64,000 bases of DNA from Actinomyces haliotis (GTDB lineage Bacteria > Actinomycetota > Actinomycetes > Actinomycetales > Actinomycetaceae): NCBI RefSeq assembly GCF_015355765.1, contig NZ_JACWNA010000007.1, positions 62,001-126,000 on the forward strand, in the 5' to 3' direction. Made by a program: the position numbers and the translations under genes. How positions within the stretch are numbered: the first letter of the stretch is position 1; every line of letters begins with the position of its first letter. This document shows, in pieces, positions 8,237-16,903 of the stretch. The notes below the pieces were generated by a model. The model did not search any database. It had not been told where the DNA came from and was given only the letters and a program-made list of their open reading frames with translations.

Positions 8237-8684
8237 GTCCAGCGCGACCGGCGCCGCCGGCTCCCCGAGGACCGTTGACGAGACACGTCGTCCCTCCGTC
8301 CTCTTCGTGTGCGTCCACAACGCCGGGCGCTCCCAGATGGGCGCCGCCTACGCGCGCGTCCTGTCCGGCGGACGGGTCGAGGTCCGTTCCGGCGGCACGG
8401 CGCCCGCCAACGCCGTCAACCCGGCCGTCGTCGCCGCGATGGCGGAGGAGGGCATCGACCTCACCGCGGAGCGCCCCAAGGTGCTCACGGACGAGGCGGT
8501 CGACGCCTCGGACGTCGTCATCACGATGGGCTGCGGGGACGCGTGCCCCGCCTACCCCGGCACGCGGTACCTGGACTGGGTGCTCGAGGACCCCGCCGGC
8601 CGGCCGCTGGAGGACGTTCGTCCCATCCGCGACGAGATCCGCCGGCGCGTCACGGAGCTCCTCGAGGAGCTCCTCGGTCACTGA
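8226..8684 (+). CDS. arsC: Arsenate reductase, low-molecular-weight phosphatase fold
   Basis: A 152-residue protein with the P-loop CVHNAGRSQ after the first strand, the LMW-phosphatase type of arsenate reductase, and later TMGCGDACPAYPG with two more cysteines and the DWVLEDP segment. In actinobacteria this class often works as an arsenate-mycothiol transferase (Corynebacterium ArsC1/ArsC2) and turns As(V) into a form reduced to As(III). The first 23 residues are a variable extension. It overlaps arsR by 11 bases, so the two genes form one transcript. As(III) made here would need ArsA-driven or other export. Confidence 0.9.
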   Translation: MRAESSATGAAGSPRTVDETRRPSVLFVCVHNAGRSQMGAAYARVLSGGRVEVRSGGTAPANAVNPAVVAAMAEEGIDLTAERPKVLTDEAVDASDVVITMGCGDACPAYPGTRYLDWVLEDPAGRPLEDVRPIRDEIRRRVTELLEELLGH

Positions 8685-8765
8685 CCGCTCGTACCCGCAG
8701 CTGCTGTGGGCCTTCACCGGCCACGTCGGGGCGACGACGCTGCGGGCGCCGCAGCTCCCCTGAAG

Positions 8766-8838
8766 TGGACCCGGCCGGGTTCGAACCGACGACCGACGCG
8801 GTGTAAACGCGTTGCTCTACCAGCTGAGCTACAGGTCC
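8766..8838 (-). tRNA. tRNA-Val (anticodon TAC)
   Basis: A complete 73-base cloverleaf. The acceptor arm GGACCTG pairs with CGGGTCC, the D arm is GCTC/GAGC, and the anticodon stem ACGCG/CGCGT encloses TTTACAC with TAC at 34-36. The T arm GTCGG/CCGGC carries TTCGAAC. The discriminator is A and CCA is not encoded. Confidence 0.95.
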
Positions 8839-8924
8839 TGACCGGCTCCGCTACGTGAGCCGGACGCGATCGGCGGGGCAGCCGGCGCGGGCTCACCGCC
8901 CGCCCGCGACCTCCGCGCCCGACC

Positions 8925-9329
8925 TCAGTGCCGCTTGGAGACCACCCGGGTCCCGGCCCAGGACGAGCCCATCGCCGCGGCGGAGGTGGCGTGCATGCCG
9001 GCCGTCCGGGCCGCCTCCTCGATCTCGAAGGCGTCGACGGCGCCCGCGGTGCGGGCCTTGGGGGTGAGCACCCAGATGAGCCCGTCTCCATCCAGGTTGG
9101 CCTGCGCGTCCACGAGGAGGTCGGTGAGGGCGTCGACGTCGCCGTCGTCAGCCCGCCACCACACGATCGCGGAGTCCGCGACGTCCTCGTAGTCCTCGTC
9201 GACGAGCTCCGTCCCCGTCTCCGCGGTCGCGGCGGAGCGCAGCGTCTCGTCGACGTCGTCGTCGTAGCCGAACTCCTGGATGATGAGGCCGGAGGCGAAG
9301 CCGAAGGCCGCGCCCGGTGTGCTCGTCAC
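8925..9329 (-). CDS. DUF3052 family protein
   Basis: A 134-residue acidic soluble protein. The N-terminus TPGAAFGFASGLIIQEFGYD is diagnostic of DUF3052, an actinobacterial family without firm function, and the middle DSAIVWWRADDGDVDALTDL and end GMHATSAAAMGSSWAGTRVV also fit. It lies divergently upstream of aceE, as a DUF3052 gene also does in mycobacteria. The GTG at 9329 is chosen because family members begin right there and a GGAG lies nine bases before it; an in-frame GTG at 9338 is possible. Confidence 0.8.
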   Translation of the reverse strand: MTSTPGAAFGFASGLIIQEFGYDDDVDETLRSAATAETGTELVDEDYEDVADSAIVWWRADDGDVDALTDLLVDAQANLDGDGLIWVLTPKARTAGAVDAFEIEEAARTAGMHATSAAAMGSSWAGTRVVSKRH

Positions 9330-9693
9330 TGTGTCCACTCCGTCCCTGGGACCATCGCCCCTATCTTCCGCGCGTGCGCGCGCACCGACCCCTGCGGGCC
9401 GACTGGCACTACCCCACCCCAAGGCGGCCGCCCTGCGCAAGCGAACACGCGTAACGCTGCGCGAACGTCACCTCGACCGCAATCCGGTCCGATGACGGTG
9501 AGGCGGCCCCGGTGCCCCACCTCACAGACCAGATGGGACTTTCCTCCCCTCTGAGGAAGACTCCGGGCCCGGTGAGCCCGTAGATTGGAGGGGTCAGATC
9601 CAGGTGGCCCCGGCGCCGTCAGAGCCGCGGAGCCCGACCACCAGTCCCGGCACCGCCGGCCACCACCGCACAGACGCGAGGAAGAAGGAATCC
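9330..9693. other. Intergenic region between DUF3052 gene and aceE
   Basis: These 364 bases hold no convincing gene. Visible elements are a 12-base perfect palindrome GTGCGCGCGCAC (9374-9385), a small dyad TTCCTC/GAGGAA (9541-9546 and 9553-9558), and a TAGATT box at 9581-9586 that could be a -10 for aceE with a leader of about 100 bases. No riboswitch-like fold was recognised. Confidence 0.4.
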
Positions 9694-12450
9694 GTGAGCC
9701 CCACAAGCGACTCGGCGCCGCTCATCGACGGCCTCCTGACCAAGGTCAACGACAACGACCCTGAGGAGACCAAGGAGTGGCACGACTCCCTCGACGCGCT
9801 CATCCAGGAGAAGGGCGGCCCTCGCGCCCGCTTCATCCTCCTGTCGATGCTCGCCGAGGCCCGCAAGAAGAACGTCACGCTCCCGGCCCAGACGACCACC
9901 CCCTACGTCAACACGATCGACGTCGAGGACGAGCCCTACTTCCCCGGCGACGAGGACGCGGAGCGCACGTACCGCCGCTGGCTGCGCTGGAACGCCGCGG
10001 TCCAGGTGACCCGCGCGCAGCGCCCCGGCATCGGCGTCGGCGGCCACATCTCGTCCTACGCCTCGACGGCCACCATGTACGAGGTCGGCCTCAACCACTT
10101 CTTCCGCGGCAAGGACCACCCGGGCGGCGGCGACCACGTCTTCTTCCAGGGCCACTCCGCGCCGGGCAACTACGCCCGCGCCTTCATCGAGGGCCGTCTC
10201 ACCGAGGACGACATGGACGGCTTCCGTCAGGAGTACTCCCACCCCGCCGCCACCGGCGGCCGCGGCCTGCCGTCGTACCCGCACCCGCGCCGCATGGACG
10301 ACTTCTGGGAGTACCCCACCGTCTCCATGGGCCTTGGCCCCTCCGAGGCCATCTACCAGGCCTGGTTCGACCGCTACCTCCAGGGTGCCGGCCTCAAGGA
10401 CACCTCGCAGCAGCACACCTGGGCCTTCCTCGGCGACGGCGAGATGGACGAGCCCGAGTCCCGCGGCATGCTCCAGCTCGCGGCGAACCAGCAGCTCGAC
10501 AACCTCACCTTCGTCGTCAACTGCAACCTCCAGCGCCTCGACGGCCCGGTCCGCGGCAACGGCAAGATCGTCCAGGAACTCGAGGCGAGCTTCAAGGGCG
10601 CCGGCTGGAACGTCATCAAGGTCCTGTGGGGCCGCGGCTGGGACCAGCTCCTCGCGGCGGACAAGGACCACGCCCTCGAGCACCTCATGATGGAGACCCT
10701 CGACGGCGACTACCAGACCATGAAGGCGAACGACGGCGCCTACGTCCGCGAGCACTTCTTCAACAAGGACCCGCGCACGGCCGCCCTCGTCAAGGACTGG
10801 ACCGACGACGAGATCTGGGCCCTCCATCGCGGCGGCAACGACTACCGCAAGATGTACGCCGCCTACAAGGCCGCGATGGAGCACAAGGGTCAGCCGACCG
10901 TCATCCTGGCGCAGACCGTCAAGGGCTACCTGCTCGGCTCCCACTTCGCGGGCCGCAACGGCACGCACCAGATGAAGAAGCTCAAGCTCGACGACCTCAA
11001 GGGCCTGCGCGACCGTCTGCACATCCCGTTCACGGACGAGCAGCTCGAGGCCGACCCGTACAAGCCGCCGTACTACAAGCCCGCGGACGACGACCCGGCC
11101 CTGCTCTACATGCTCGAGCGCCGCAAGCAGCTCGGCGGCTTCATCCCGGAGCGTCGCGACGTCGGCGCCGAGCTCGAGCTCCCCGGCGACAAGACCTACG
11201 TCGGCCTGGCCAAGGGCTCGGGCAAGCGCGAGGTCGCCAGCACGATGGCCTTCGTCCAGCTCCTCAAGGAGCTCATCAAGGACAAGAACATCGGTCGCCG
11301 CTTCGTCCCGATCGTCCCCGACGAGTCGCGCACCTTCGGTCTGGAGTCCCTCTTCCCGACGAAGAAGATCTTCAACACGCTCGGCCAGAACTACACGCCG
11401 GTCGACGCCGACATGATGCTCTCGTACCGCGAGTCCGAGCACGGCCAGGTCATGCACACCGGCATCAACGAGGCCGGTTCCGCCTCGCTGTTCCAGGTCG
11501 CGGGCACCAGCTACGCCACGCACGGCGTGCCGATGATCCCCGTCTACATCTTCTACTCGATGTTCGGCTTCCAGCGCACGGGCGACCAGTTCTGGGCCGC
11601 CGGTGACCAGCTGACCCGCGGCTTCGTCATCGGCGCCACCGCCGGCCGCACGACGCTCACCGGTGAGGGCACCCAGCACATGGACGGCCACTCACCGCTC
11701 CTGGCCTGGACGAACGACGCCTTCGTCTCCTACGACCCCTGCTACGCCTACGAGATCCGCCACATCGTGCGCGACGCCCTCGAGCGCTGGTACGGCCCCG
11801 ACTCCGGTCGTGACCGCAACAAGATGTACTACCTCACGGTCTACAACGAGCCGATCATCCAGCCGGCCGAGCCGGACGACGTCGACGTCGAGGGCATCCT
11901 CAAGGGCATCCACAAGATCGCCGACGCCCCCGCCGGTGACGGCCCCGAGGTCCAGCTCCTCGCCTCCGGCGTCGGTGTCCCGTGGGTCATCGAGGCCCAG
12001 CACCTCCTCTCCGAGGAGTGGGGCGTGCGCGCCTCCGTGTGGTCCGTGACCTCCTGGTCCGAGCTGCGCCGCGAGGCCCTCGAGGTCGAGCAGGCGAACT
12101 TCCTCCACCCGGAGGAGAGCCGCACGCCGTACCTCGTCGACAAGCTCGCCGGCGCGGAGGGCCCCTTCGTCGCCACGAGCGACTACGACCACGCGGTGCC
12201 CGACCTCATCCGCAAGTGGGTCCCGGGCGACTACCACGTGCTCGGTGCCGACGGCTTCGGCTTCTCCGACACCCGCGCCTCGGCGCGCCGCCACTACCTC
12301 ATCGACGCCGAGTCGGTGACGGTCAAGGCGCTCCAGGCCCTCGTCGAGCAGGGCAGGCTGAACCGCTCCGTCCTCTCCGAGGCCGTCACGAAGTACGACC
12401 TCGAGAACGTCAACGCCGGCACCTCCGGCGACCAGGGCGGCGAGGCCTGA
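9694..12450 (+). CDS. aceE: Pyruvate dehydrogenase E1 component (homodimeric)
   Basis: A 918-residue, thiamine-diphosphate-dependent enzyme of the homodimeric AceE type. It decarboxylates pyruvate and passes the acetyl group to lipoyl-E2. The ThDP/Mg motif begins [12 protein letters not shown] (from about residue 247) and ends in [16 protein letters not shown]. The active-site region [19 protein letters not shown] and the transketolase-like second half are intact. Length matches AceE of E. coli and mycobacteria. The GTG start has an AAGGAA site; upstream in-frame codons lack one. E2/E3 genes are not nearby. The neighbours (DUF3052, then fasR-fabD-acpP-fabF) match the actinobacterial gene order apart from the inserted aspA. 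Confidence 0.97.
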   Translation: MSPTSDSAPLIDGLLTKVNDNDPEETKEWHDSLDALIQEKGGPRARFILLSMLAEARKKNVTLPAQTTTPYVNTIDVEDEPYFPGDEDAERTYRRWLRWNAAVQVTRAQRPGIGVGGHISSYASTATMYEVGLNHFFRGKDHPGGGDHVFFQGHSAPGNYARAFIEGRLTEDDMDGFRQEYSHPAATGGRGLPSYPHPRRMDDFWEYPTVSMGLGPSEAIYQAWFDRYLQGAGLKDTSQQHTWAFLGDGEMDEPESRGMLQLAANQQLDNLTFVVNCNLQRLDGPVRGNGKIVQELEASFKGAGWNVIKVLWGRGWDQLLAADKDHALEHLMMETLDGDYQTMKANDGAYVREHFFNKDPRTAALVKDWTDDEIWALHRGGNDYRKMYAAYKAAMEHKGQPTVILAQTVKGYLLGSHFAGRNGTHQMKKLKLDDLKGLRDRLHIPFTDEQLEADPYKPPYYKPADDDPALLYMLERRKQLGGFIPERRDVGAELELPGDKTYVGLAKGSGKREVASTMAFVQLLKELIKDKNIGRRFVPIVPDESRTFGLESLFPTKKIFNTLGQNYTPVDADMMLSYRESEHGQVMHTGINEAGSASLFQVAGTSYATHGVPMIPVYIFYSMFGFQRTGDQFWAAGDQLTRGFVIGATAGRTTLTGEGTQHMDGHSPLLAWTNDAFVSYDPCYAYEIRHIVRDALERWYGPDSGRDRNKMYYLTVYNEPIIQPAEPDDVDVEGILKGIHKIADAPAGDGPEVQLLASGVGVPWVIEAQHLLSEEWGVRASVWSVTSWSELRREALEVEQANFLHPEESRTPYLVDKLAGAEGPFVATSDYDHAVPDLIRKWVPGDYHVLGADGFGFSDTRASARRHYLIDAESVTVKALQALVEQGRLNRSVLSEAVTKYDLENVNAGTSGDQGGEA

Positions 12451-12494
12451 GCCACGGCTCGGACGACCGCACCGGGCCGGGTGACCGGCTGAAG

Positions 12495-12546
12495 CGACGA
12501 GGGGCGGGCCCCGGAGGATCTCTCCTCCGGGGCCCGCCCCTCGTCG
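12495..12546. terminator. Perfect 24-bp stem between convergent aceE and aspA
   Basis: Arms at 12495-12518 and 12523-12546 are exact reverse complements around a TCTC loop. There is no T-run on either side. It is a very strong bidirectional GC-type terminator for two convergent genes. Confidence 0.85.
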
Positions 12547-12628
12547 TACGCGCCGTCACCGGACGCTCCCCTGGAGCCGTCCGTGCGGCGGGGCCTCACT
12601 CCAGGATCGGCGGGCCCCGCCATGAGCG

Positions 12629-14140
12629 TCAGTCGTCGGCCGCCGCACCACCGGCCGCGGCGGTCACCTCCTCGGCGGCGTCAGGGGTCGTGCCCGTGCG
12701 CACCGTCGGGTCGGCGCCCGAGTAGTAGGACATGTCGCGGTAGCGCGGCCGCAGGAGGTTCTCCGGGCTGAGCAGGTCATCGAGGGTCTCCTCGTCCAGG
12801 AGGCCCATCTCGAGGACGACCTCGCGCACGTTCCGCCCCGAGCGGGCGCACTCGCGCCCCACGAGGTCGCCGTTGTGGTGGCCGATGACCTCGTTGAGGT
12901 AGGTGACGATGCCGATGGAGGACAGGACGTTGTTGCGGCAGACCTCCTCGTTGGCCTCGATGCCGATGACGCAGAGCTCTCGCAGCGTCCGCATGGCGTT
13001 GATGAGCAGGCTGATCGACTCGAAGGAGGTCTGCGCGATGACGGGCTCCATGACGTTGAGCTGGAGCTGGCCGGCCTCGGCCGCGAAGGTGAGGGCGACG
13101 TCGTTCCCGATGACCTTGAAGCAGACCTGGTTGACGACCTCCGGGATGACGGGGTTGACCTTGGCCGGCATGATCGAGGAGCCCGCGGCGCGCTCAGGCA
13201 GGCGGATCTCGCCCAGGCCCGCGCGGGGACCGGAGGACAGCAGTCGCAGGTCGTTGCAGATCTTGGAGAGCTTGACCGCGAGGCGCTTGATGGCCGCGTG
13301 CATCGAGACGTAGGCGCCGGTGTCGCTCGTCGCCTCGAGGAGGTTGGTGGCCCCCTTGACGTCGAGCCCGGTGATCTCGCTCAGGTGCCGCACGACCGTG
13401 GCCTGGTAGGCGGGCGGGGTGTTGAGCCCGGTGCCGATGGCGGTGGCGCCGAGGTTCACCTCGAGGAGCAGGCCGGAGTTGGCGCGCAGGCGCGGGATCT
13501 CCTCGCCGAGGAGCACGGCGAAGGCCTCGAACTCCTGGCCGAGGCTCATCGGGACGGCGTCCTGGAGCTGGGTGCGTCCCATCTTGAGGACGTCCTTGAA
13601 CTGGACGCCCTTGGAGGACAGGGAGTCGATGAGCCGCTCGAGCTCGGCGATGAGGGCCTCGACGAGCTGGTGCAGGCTGATGCGAAACCCCGTCGGGTAG
13701 GCGTCGTTGGTCGACTGGGACTTGTTGACGTGGTCGTTGGGGTTGATGACGTCGTAGCGGCCCTTGGCGCAGCCGAGGTGCTCGAGGGCGAGGTTGGCGA
13801 CGACCTCGTTCGTGTTCATGTTGACGCTCGTCCCGGCTCCGCCCTGGAAGACGTCGATCGGGAACTGGTCCATGCAGCGGCCGTCCTCGAGGATCTGGTC
13901 GCAGGCCCAGACGATCGCGTCGGCCTTCTTCTCCTCGAGCGCGCCGAGCTCCTTGTTCGCCAGGGCGGCGGCCTTCTTGACCTGGACCATGCCTCGCACG
14001 AAGGCGGGCTCGTCGCCGATCGTGGCGCGCGAGATGCGGTAGTTCTCCCGAGCTCGCAGCGTGTGAACGCCCCAGTACGCCTCGAGCGGGACCTGACGGG
14101 CACCGAGGAGGTCCTCCTCGCTGCGGGTGGCCTGTGTCAT
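12629..14140 (-). CDS. aspA: Aspartate ammonia-lyase
   Basis: A 503-residue enzyme of the aspartase/fumarase superfamily that interconverts L-aspartate and fumarate plus ammonia. The signature [11 protein letters not shown] (residues 320-330) holds the catalytic Ser321. [25 protein letters not shown] and [10 protein letters not shown] complete the active site. The [10 protein letters not shown] form and the length favour aspartase over fumarase. The ATG at 14140 has GGAGG just upstream; the frame stays open further but that stretch is not protein-like. In a fermentative actinobacterium aspartase could feed fumarate respiration or nitrogen release. It interrupts the aceE-fasR neighbourhood and faces aceE across a strong terminator. 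Confidence 0.95.
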   Translation of the reverse strand: MTQATRSEEDLLGARQVPLEAYWGVHTLRARENYRISRATIGDEPAFVRGMVQVKKAAALANKELGALEEKKADAIVWACDQILEDGRCMDQFPIDVFQGGAGTSVNMNTNEVVANLALEHLGCAKGRYDVINPNDHVNKSQSTNDAYPTGFRISLHQLVEALIAELERLIDSLSSKGVQFKDVLKMGRTQLQDAVPMSLGQEFEAFAVLLGEEIPRLRANSGLLLEVNLGATAIGTGLNTPPAYQATVVRHLSEITGLDVKGATNLLEATSDTGAYVSMHAAIKRLAVKLSKICNDLRLLSSGPRAGLGEIRLPERAAGSSIMPAKVNPVIPEVVNQVCFKVIGNDVALTFAAEAGQLQLNVMEPVIAQTSFESISLLINAMRTLRELCVIGIEANEEVCRNNVLSSIGIVTYLNEVIGHHNGDLVGRECARSGRNVREVVLEMGLLDEETLDDLLSPENLLRPRYRDMSYYSGADPTVRTGTTPDAAEEVTAAAGGAAADD

Positions 14141-14408
14141 CGTGGATCCTCCGTGGATCGGTCGCGTGAACCGTGGTGCGGCGCCGCCTCCTCGTCGAGG
14201 CGGGCCGGGCTCGGCCGGACGCGACGGCGTCGGCGCGTGCCCGCCGCTCAGGTTACAGGCATGTTTCGCGTTCGGGGAGTCCCCAGCCCACCGCGAGTCG
14301 GACCGACGCGTGCCGCGACCGGGTGACCTTCCCACACCGTCTGAGAGCCCTCCGTGGATAGGCGCGGACTGCCCCGATCACCCACACCGCGGTCACTCGG
14401 CATGCCGA

Positions 14409-14414
14409 TACGAT
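14409..14414 (+). promoter_or_regulatory. -10 box of a probable leaderless fasR mRNA
   Basis: TACGAT ends seven bases before the ATG at 14422; no ribosome binding site is visible. The spacing decides the start in favour of 14422 over the in-frame ATG at 14413, which lies inside the box. Confidence 0.45.
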
Positions 14415-14421
14415 GCCGGAC

Positions 14422-15594
14422 ATGGACGAGCTGAGCACCCCCGCGGTGGAGGCCCTGCGCCGCGCGCAGACCTCGATCATCGAGCACTCCCTGGACCGCA
14501 TCAGCGCCAGCCACTCGTGGTACCGGACCCTCCCGGTCGAGCCCCGGAACCAGATCGAGGCAGTCGCCTCGCTCGGCGTCACCATGTTCGTGGACTCCGT
14601 CGCCGACCCGAGCGCCGACGTCTCTCCCGGCCGGATCTTCTCCGTCGCCCCCGAGAGGCTGACCGGCACGATCACCCTGGGGCAGACCCTCGCTCTCGTG
14701 CGCTCCGTCCTCGACGTCATCGTCGAGGAGGCCCCCGAGGCCGTGCCCGAGGAGGACCACGACCGCGTCGCCATCGCCGCCCTGTCCTTCGGCCGGGACA
14801 TCGGCTTCACGGCCGCGGAGGTCTACGCCCGTGCCGCCGAGGCCCGCGGCGCCTGGGACGCCCGTCTCGAGTCCGTCGCCGTCGACGCCATGCTCCACGA
14901 CGCCCCCGAGGACGCCGCGACCCGCGCGGGCACCGCCGGCTGGAACGGCACCGGCCCCGTCGTCACCATCGCCGCGAGGACGCCCGGCCTCGACGCGCTC
15001 GGGACGTCCCGGCTGCGCCACGAGTGCCGGCAGGCGACCGCCGACGTCCTCGTCTCCGTGCGCGGGGACTCGGTCATCATCGTCATCGGAGCCGCCTCCC
15101 CCGAGGACACCGACTGCGAGCGGGAAGTCGACCAGGCCGCCCTCACCATCGCGAAGCGCCTCGGCGGCCCCGCCGTCATCGGCCCGGTCGTGCCGACGGT
15201 CGCTCAGGCGGGCCGTTCGCTGCGCGCCGCCATCGCCGGTCTGCGGGCCCTGCCCGGGTGGCACGAGGCACCGAACCCCGTCCACGCCGACGACCTGCTC
15301 CCCGAGCGGCTCCTCGCGGGAGACGAGCTCGCCACGGAGCGCATCCTCGCCCTCGTCACGCGGCCCCTCCACGAGATGGGCGACCCCTTCGAGGAGACCG
15401 TGGCCACCTACCTGGCCCTCGGCGGCTCGCTCGAGGCCACGGCGCGCACGCTCTTCGTCCACGCCAACACCGTCCGCTACCGCCTCGGGCGCGTGAGCGA
15501 GCAGGTGGGCTGGGACGCGACCGACCCTCGCGACGGCCTCATGCTGCACCTCGCGATCATCGCGGGCCGCCTCGCCGAGGGACGGGAGGCCTGA
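14422..15594 (+). CDS. fasR: PucR/CdaR-type regulator of fatty-acid synthesis (FasR-like)
   Basis: A 390-residue regulator with a C-terminal PucR-type helix-turn-helix (LEATARTLFVHANTVRYRLG) after a GGDEF-like middle region. A regulator of this family sits directly before fabD in Streptomyces (FasR) and between aceE and fabD in mycobacteria (Rv2242), where FasR activates the fab operon. Here it ends two bases before fabD with fabD's ribosome binding site inside its 3' end, so it is the first gene of the operon. The ATG at 14422 is preferred for the leaderless spacing. The name rests on family plus context. Confidence 0.8.
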   Translation: MDELSTPAVEALRRAQTSIIEHSLDRISASHSWYRTLPVEPRNQIEAVASLGVTMFVDSVADPSADVSPGRIFSVAPERLTGTITLGQTLALVRSVLDVIVEEAPEAVPEEDHDRVAIAALSFGRDIGFTAAEVYARAAEARGAWDARLESVAVDAMLHDAPEDAATRAGTAGWNGTGPVVTIAARTPGLDALGTSRLRHECRQATADVLVSVRGDSVIIVIGAASPEDTDCEREVDQAALTIAKRLGGPAVIGPVVPTVAQAGRSLRAAIAGLRALPGWHEAPNPVHADDLLPERLLAGDELATERILALVTRPLHEMGDPFEETVATYLALGGSLEATARTLFVHANTVRYRLGRVSEQVGWDATDPRDGLMLHLAIIAGRLAEGREA

Positions 15595-15595
15595 A

Positions 15596-16528
15596 GTGCG
15601 CGCGGTGTTGTGCCCCGGACAGGGCGCCCAGAAGCCCGCGATGCTCGGGCCCTGGCTCGTCGACGAGGGCGCTCGCGAGCTGCTCGACGCTCTGTCGGAG
15701 GCGGCGGGCCTCGATCTCCTGCGGCTCGGGACCGAGGCCGACGCCGACGCGATCAGGCCGACGCAGGTCACCCAGCCTCTCGTCGTCGTCACGGGCCTCC
15801 TGTCCGCCCGCGCCGCCGAGCTGCTCTCCGACGAGGGCAGCGACCGGCCGAGCGGCACCGACTCCCCCGACGTCGTCGTCGCCGGGCACTCCCTGGGCTC
15901 GCTCACGGCCCTGGCGCTCGCCGGTGCGCTGACCCCCGTCGAGGCGGTCCGGCTCGCCGCCACCCGCGGCCGCGCGATGGCCCGCTGCGCCGCTGAGACC
16001 AGCGGCGGCATGGTGGCGCTCGTCGGCGGCGACCGCGACGCCGTCCTCGACGCCGTCCGCGCCGCGGGCCTCACGGCGGCCAACGTCAACGGCTCGACGC
16101 AGGTCGTCGCCGCGGGCTCGACGCCGGCGCTCGAGGCGCTCGTCGCACCGGCCGGCGTGCGCCACCTCCCGCTGGCCGTCGCAGGAGCCTTCCACTCCCC
16201 TCTCATGGCGGGTGCCGCCCCCGAGATCGCCGACGCCGTCGCCGCGCTCCCGGTCCGGGCTCTCAGCCGACCGTTCATCGACGACGCCGACGGCGTGCTC
16301 CACCCCGCTGGAGAGGACTCGGACGGGCTCCTCGAGGGGCTCGCTGACAAGGTGACTCGTCCGGTGCGATGGGACCTCGTCCAGGCTCGGCTCCTGGAGA
16401 CCGGTACCGAGGCCGGCGTCGAGCTCGCCCCGGCGGGGGCGCTCGCGGGCATGGCACGACGCGACCTTCCTGGCATCGCGGTGACGCGCCTGCGCTCCGC
16501 CGAGGACGCCGCTCGTCTGGCCGCCTGA
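15596..16528 (+). CDS. fabD: Malonyl-CoA:ACP transacylase
   Basis: A 310-residue FabD. It loads malonyl groups from CoA onto acyl carrier protein for type II fatty-acid synthesis. The N-terminal PGQGAQ, nucleophile Ser99 in AGHSLGSL and catalytic His200 in AGAFHSPLM are all present. The GTG start is two bases after the fasR stop with GGGAGG overlapping that stop. The next gene, acpP, starts 122 bases later; in Streptomyces fabH normally fills this place, and here it is absent. Confidence 0.95.
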   Translation: MRAVLCPGQGAQKPAMLGPWLVDEGARELLDALSEAAGLDLLRLGTEADADAIRPTQVTQPLVVVTGLLSARAAELLSDEGSDRPSGTDSPDVVVAGHSLGSLTALALAGALTPVEAVRLAATRGRAMARCAAETSGGMVALVGGDRDAVLDAVRAAGLTAANVNGSTQVVAAGSTPALEALVAPAGVRHLPLAVAGAFHSPLMAGAAPEIADAVAALPVRALSRPFIDDADGVLHPAGEDSDGLLEGLADKVTRPVRWDLVQARLLETGTEAGVELAPAGALAGMARRDLPGIAVTRLRSAEDAARLAA

Positions 16529-16571
16529 GCCGTCCTGCTCGCCCGCCGCGGACGACTGCTCCGCTGACCGC

Positions 16572-16591
16572 GCGCACGCCCCTGCGTGCGC
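16572..16591. promoter_or_regulatory. Small hairpin between fabD and acpP
   Basis: GCGCACGC at 16572-16579 pairs perfectly with GCGTGCGC at 16584-16591 around a CCCT loop, followed by CACAAT at 16592-16597. It may trim read-through from fabD while a promoter here boosts acpP, whose product is needed in large excess. It sits where fabH lies in related operons. Confidence 0.4.
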
Positions 16592-16650
16592 CACAATGGG
16601 CTCCAGCCGGCGGCGCCCGCCGCCCACACCCCGGACCCAAGGAGCACACC

Positions 16651-16902
16651 ATGGCCGACGAGACCACCGAGGTCCTCACCGCCATCGCAGACATCACCGC
16701 CGAGGAGGCCGGCACGGACGCCGCCTCCATCACGCGGGAGACCCGCTTCGCCGACGACCTCGACATCGACTCCCTCGGCCTGCTCACCATCGCCACCCAG
16801 GTCGAGGAGCGCTTCGGCGTCGTCCTCGACGACTCCCTCATCCCGACCCTGCCGACGGTCGGGGCCCTCGTCGACCTCGTCACCGAGCAGAAGCAGGCCT
16901 GA
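16651..16902 (+). CDS. acpP: Acyl carrier protein
   Basis: An 83-residue acidic carrier protein. Ser41 in DDLDIDSLGLL is the 4'-phosphopantetheine attachment site. The four-helix ACP pattern is complete (ETRFADDLDIDS, VEERFGVVLDD, LPTVGALVDLV). It shuttles growing acyl chains between the fatty-acid synthase enzymes. An AAGGAG site precedes the ATG. It lies between fabD and fabF and is probably co-transcribed with fabF, whose start follows one base after its stop. Confidence 0.95.
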   Translation: MADETTEVLTAIADITAEEAGTDAASITRETRFADDLDIDSLGLLTIATQVEERFGVVLDDSLIPTLPTVGALVDLVTEQKQA

Positions 16903-16903
16903 C

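Noticed and set aside
5502-8838. Arsenic locus as an integrated island at tRNA-Val
   Set aside because: The locus lies next to a tRNA gene, but no duplicated tRNA 3' end, integrase or composition change is visible. Ordinary chromosomal position is more economical.
9374-9385. GTGCGCGCGCAC palindrome as an operator
   Set aside because: It is perfect but is mostly alternating GC, which arises easily by chance in this base composition. It is noted only in the spacer description.
9619-11691. A 690-codon minus-strand frame inside aceE
   Set aside because: It is antisense to conserved aceE codons, with low-complexity Glu/Val/Leu/Gly composition and no ribosome binding site. aceE explains the region.
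12875-14326. A 483-codon plus-strand frame across aspA
   Set aside because: It is antisense to aspA, which carries the superfamily signature in frame.
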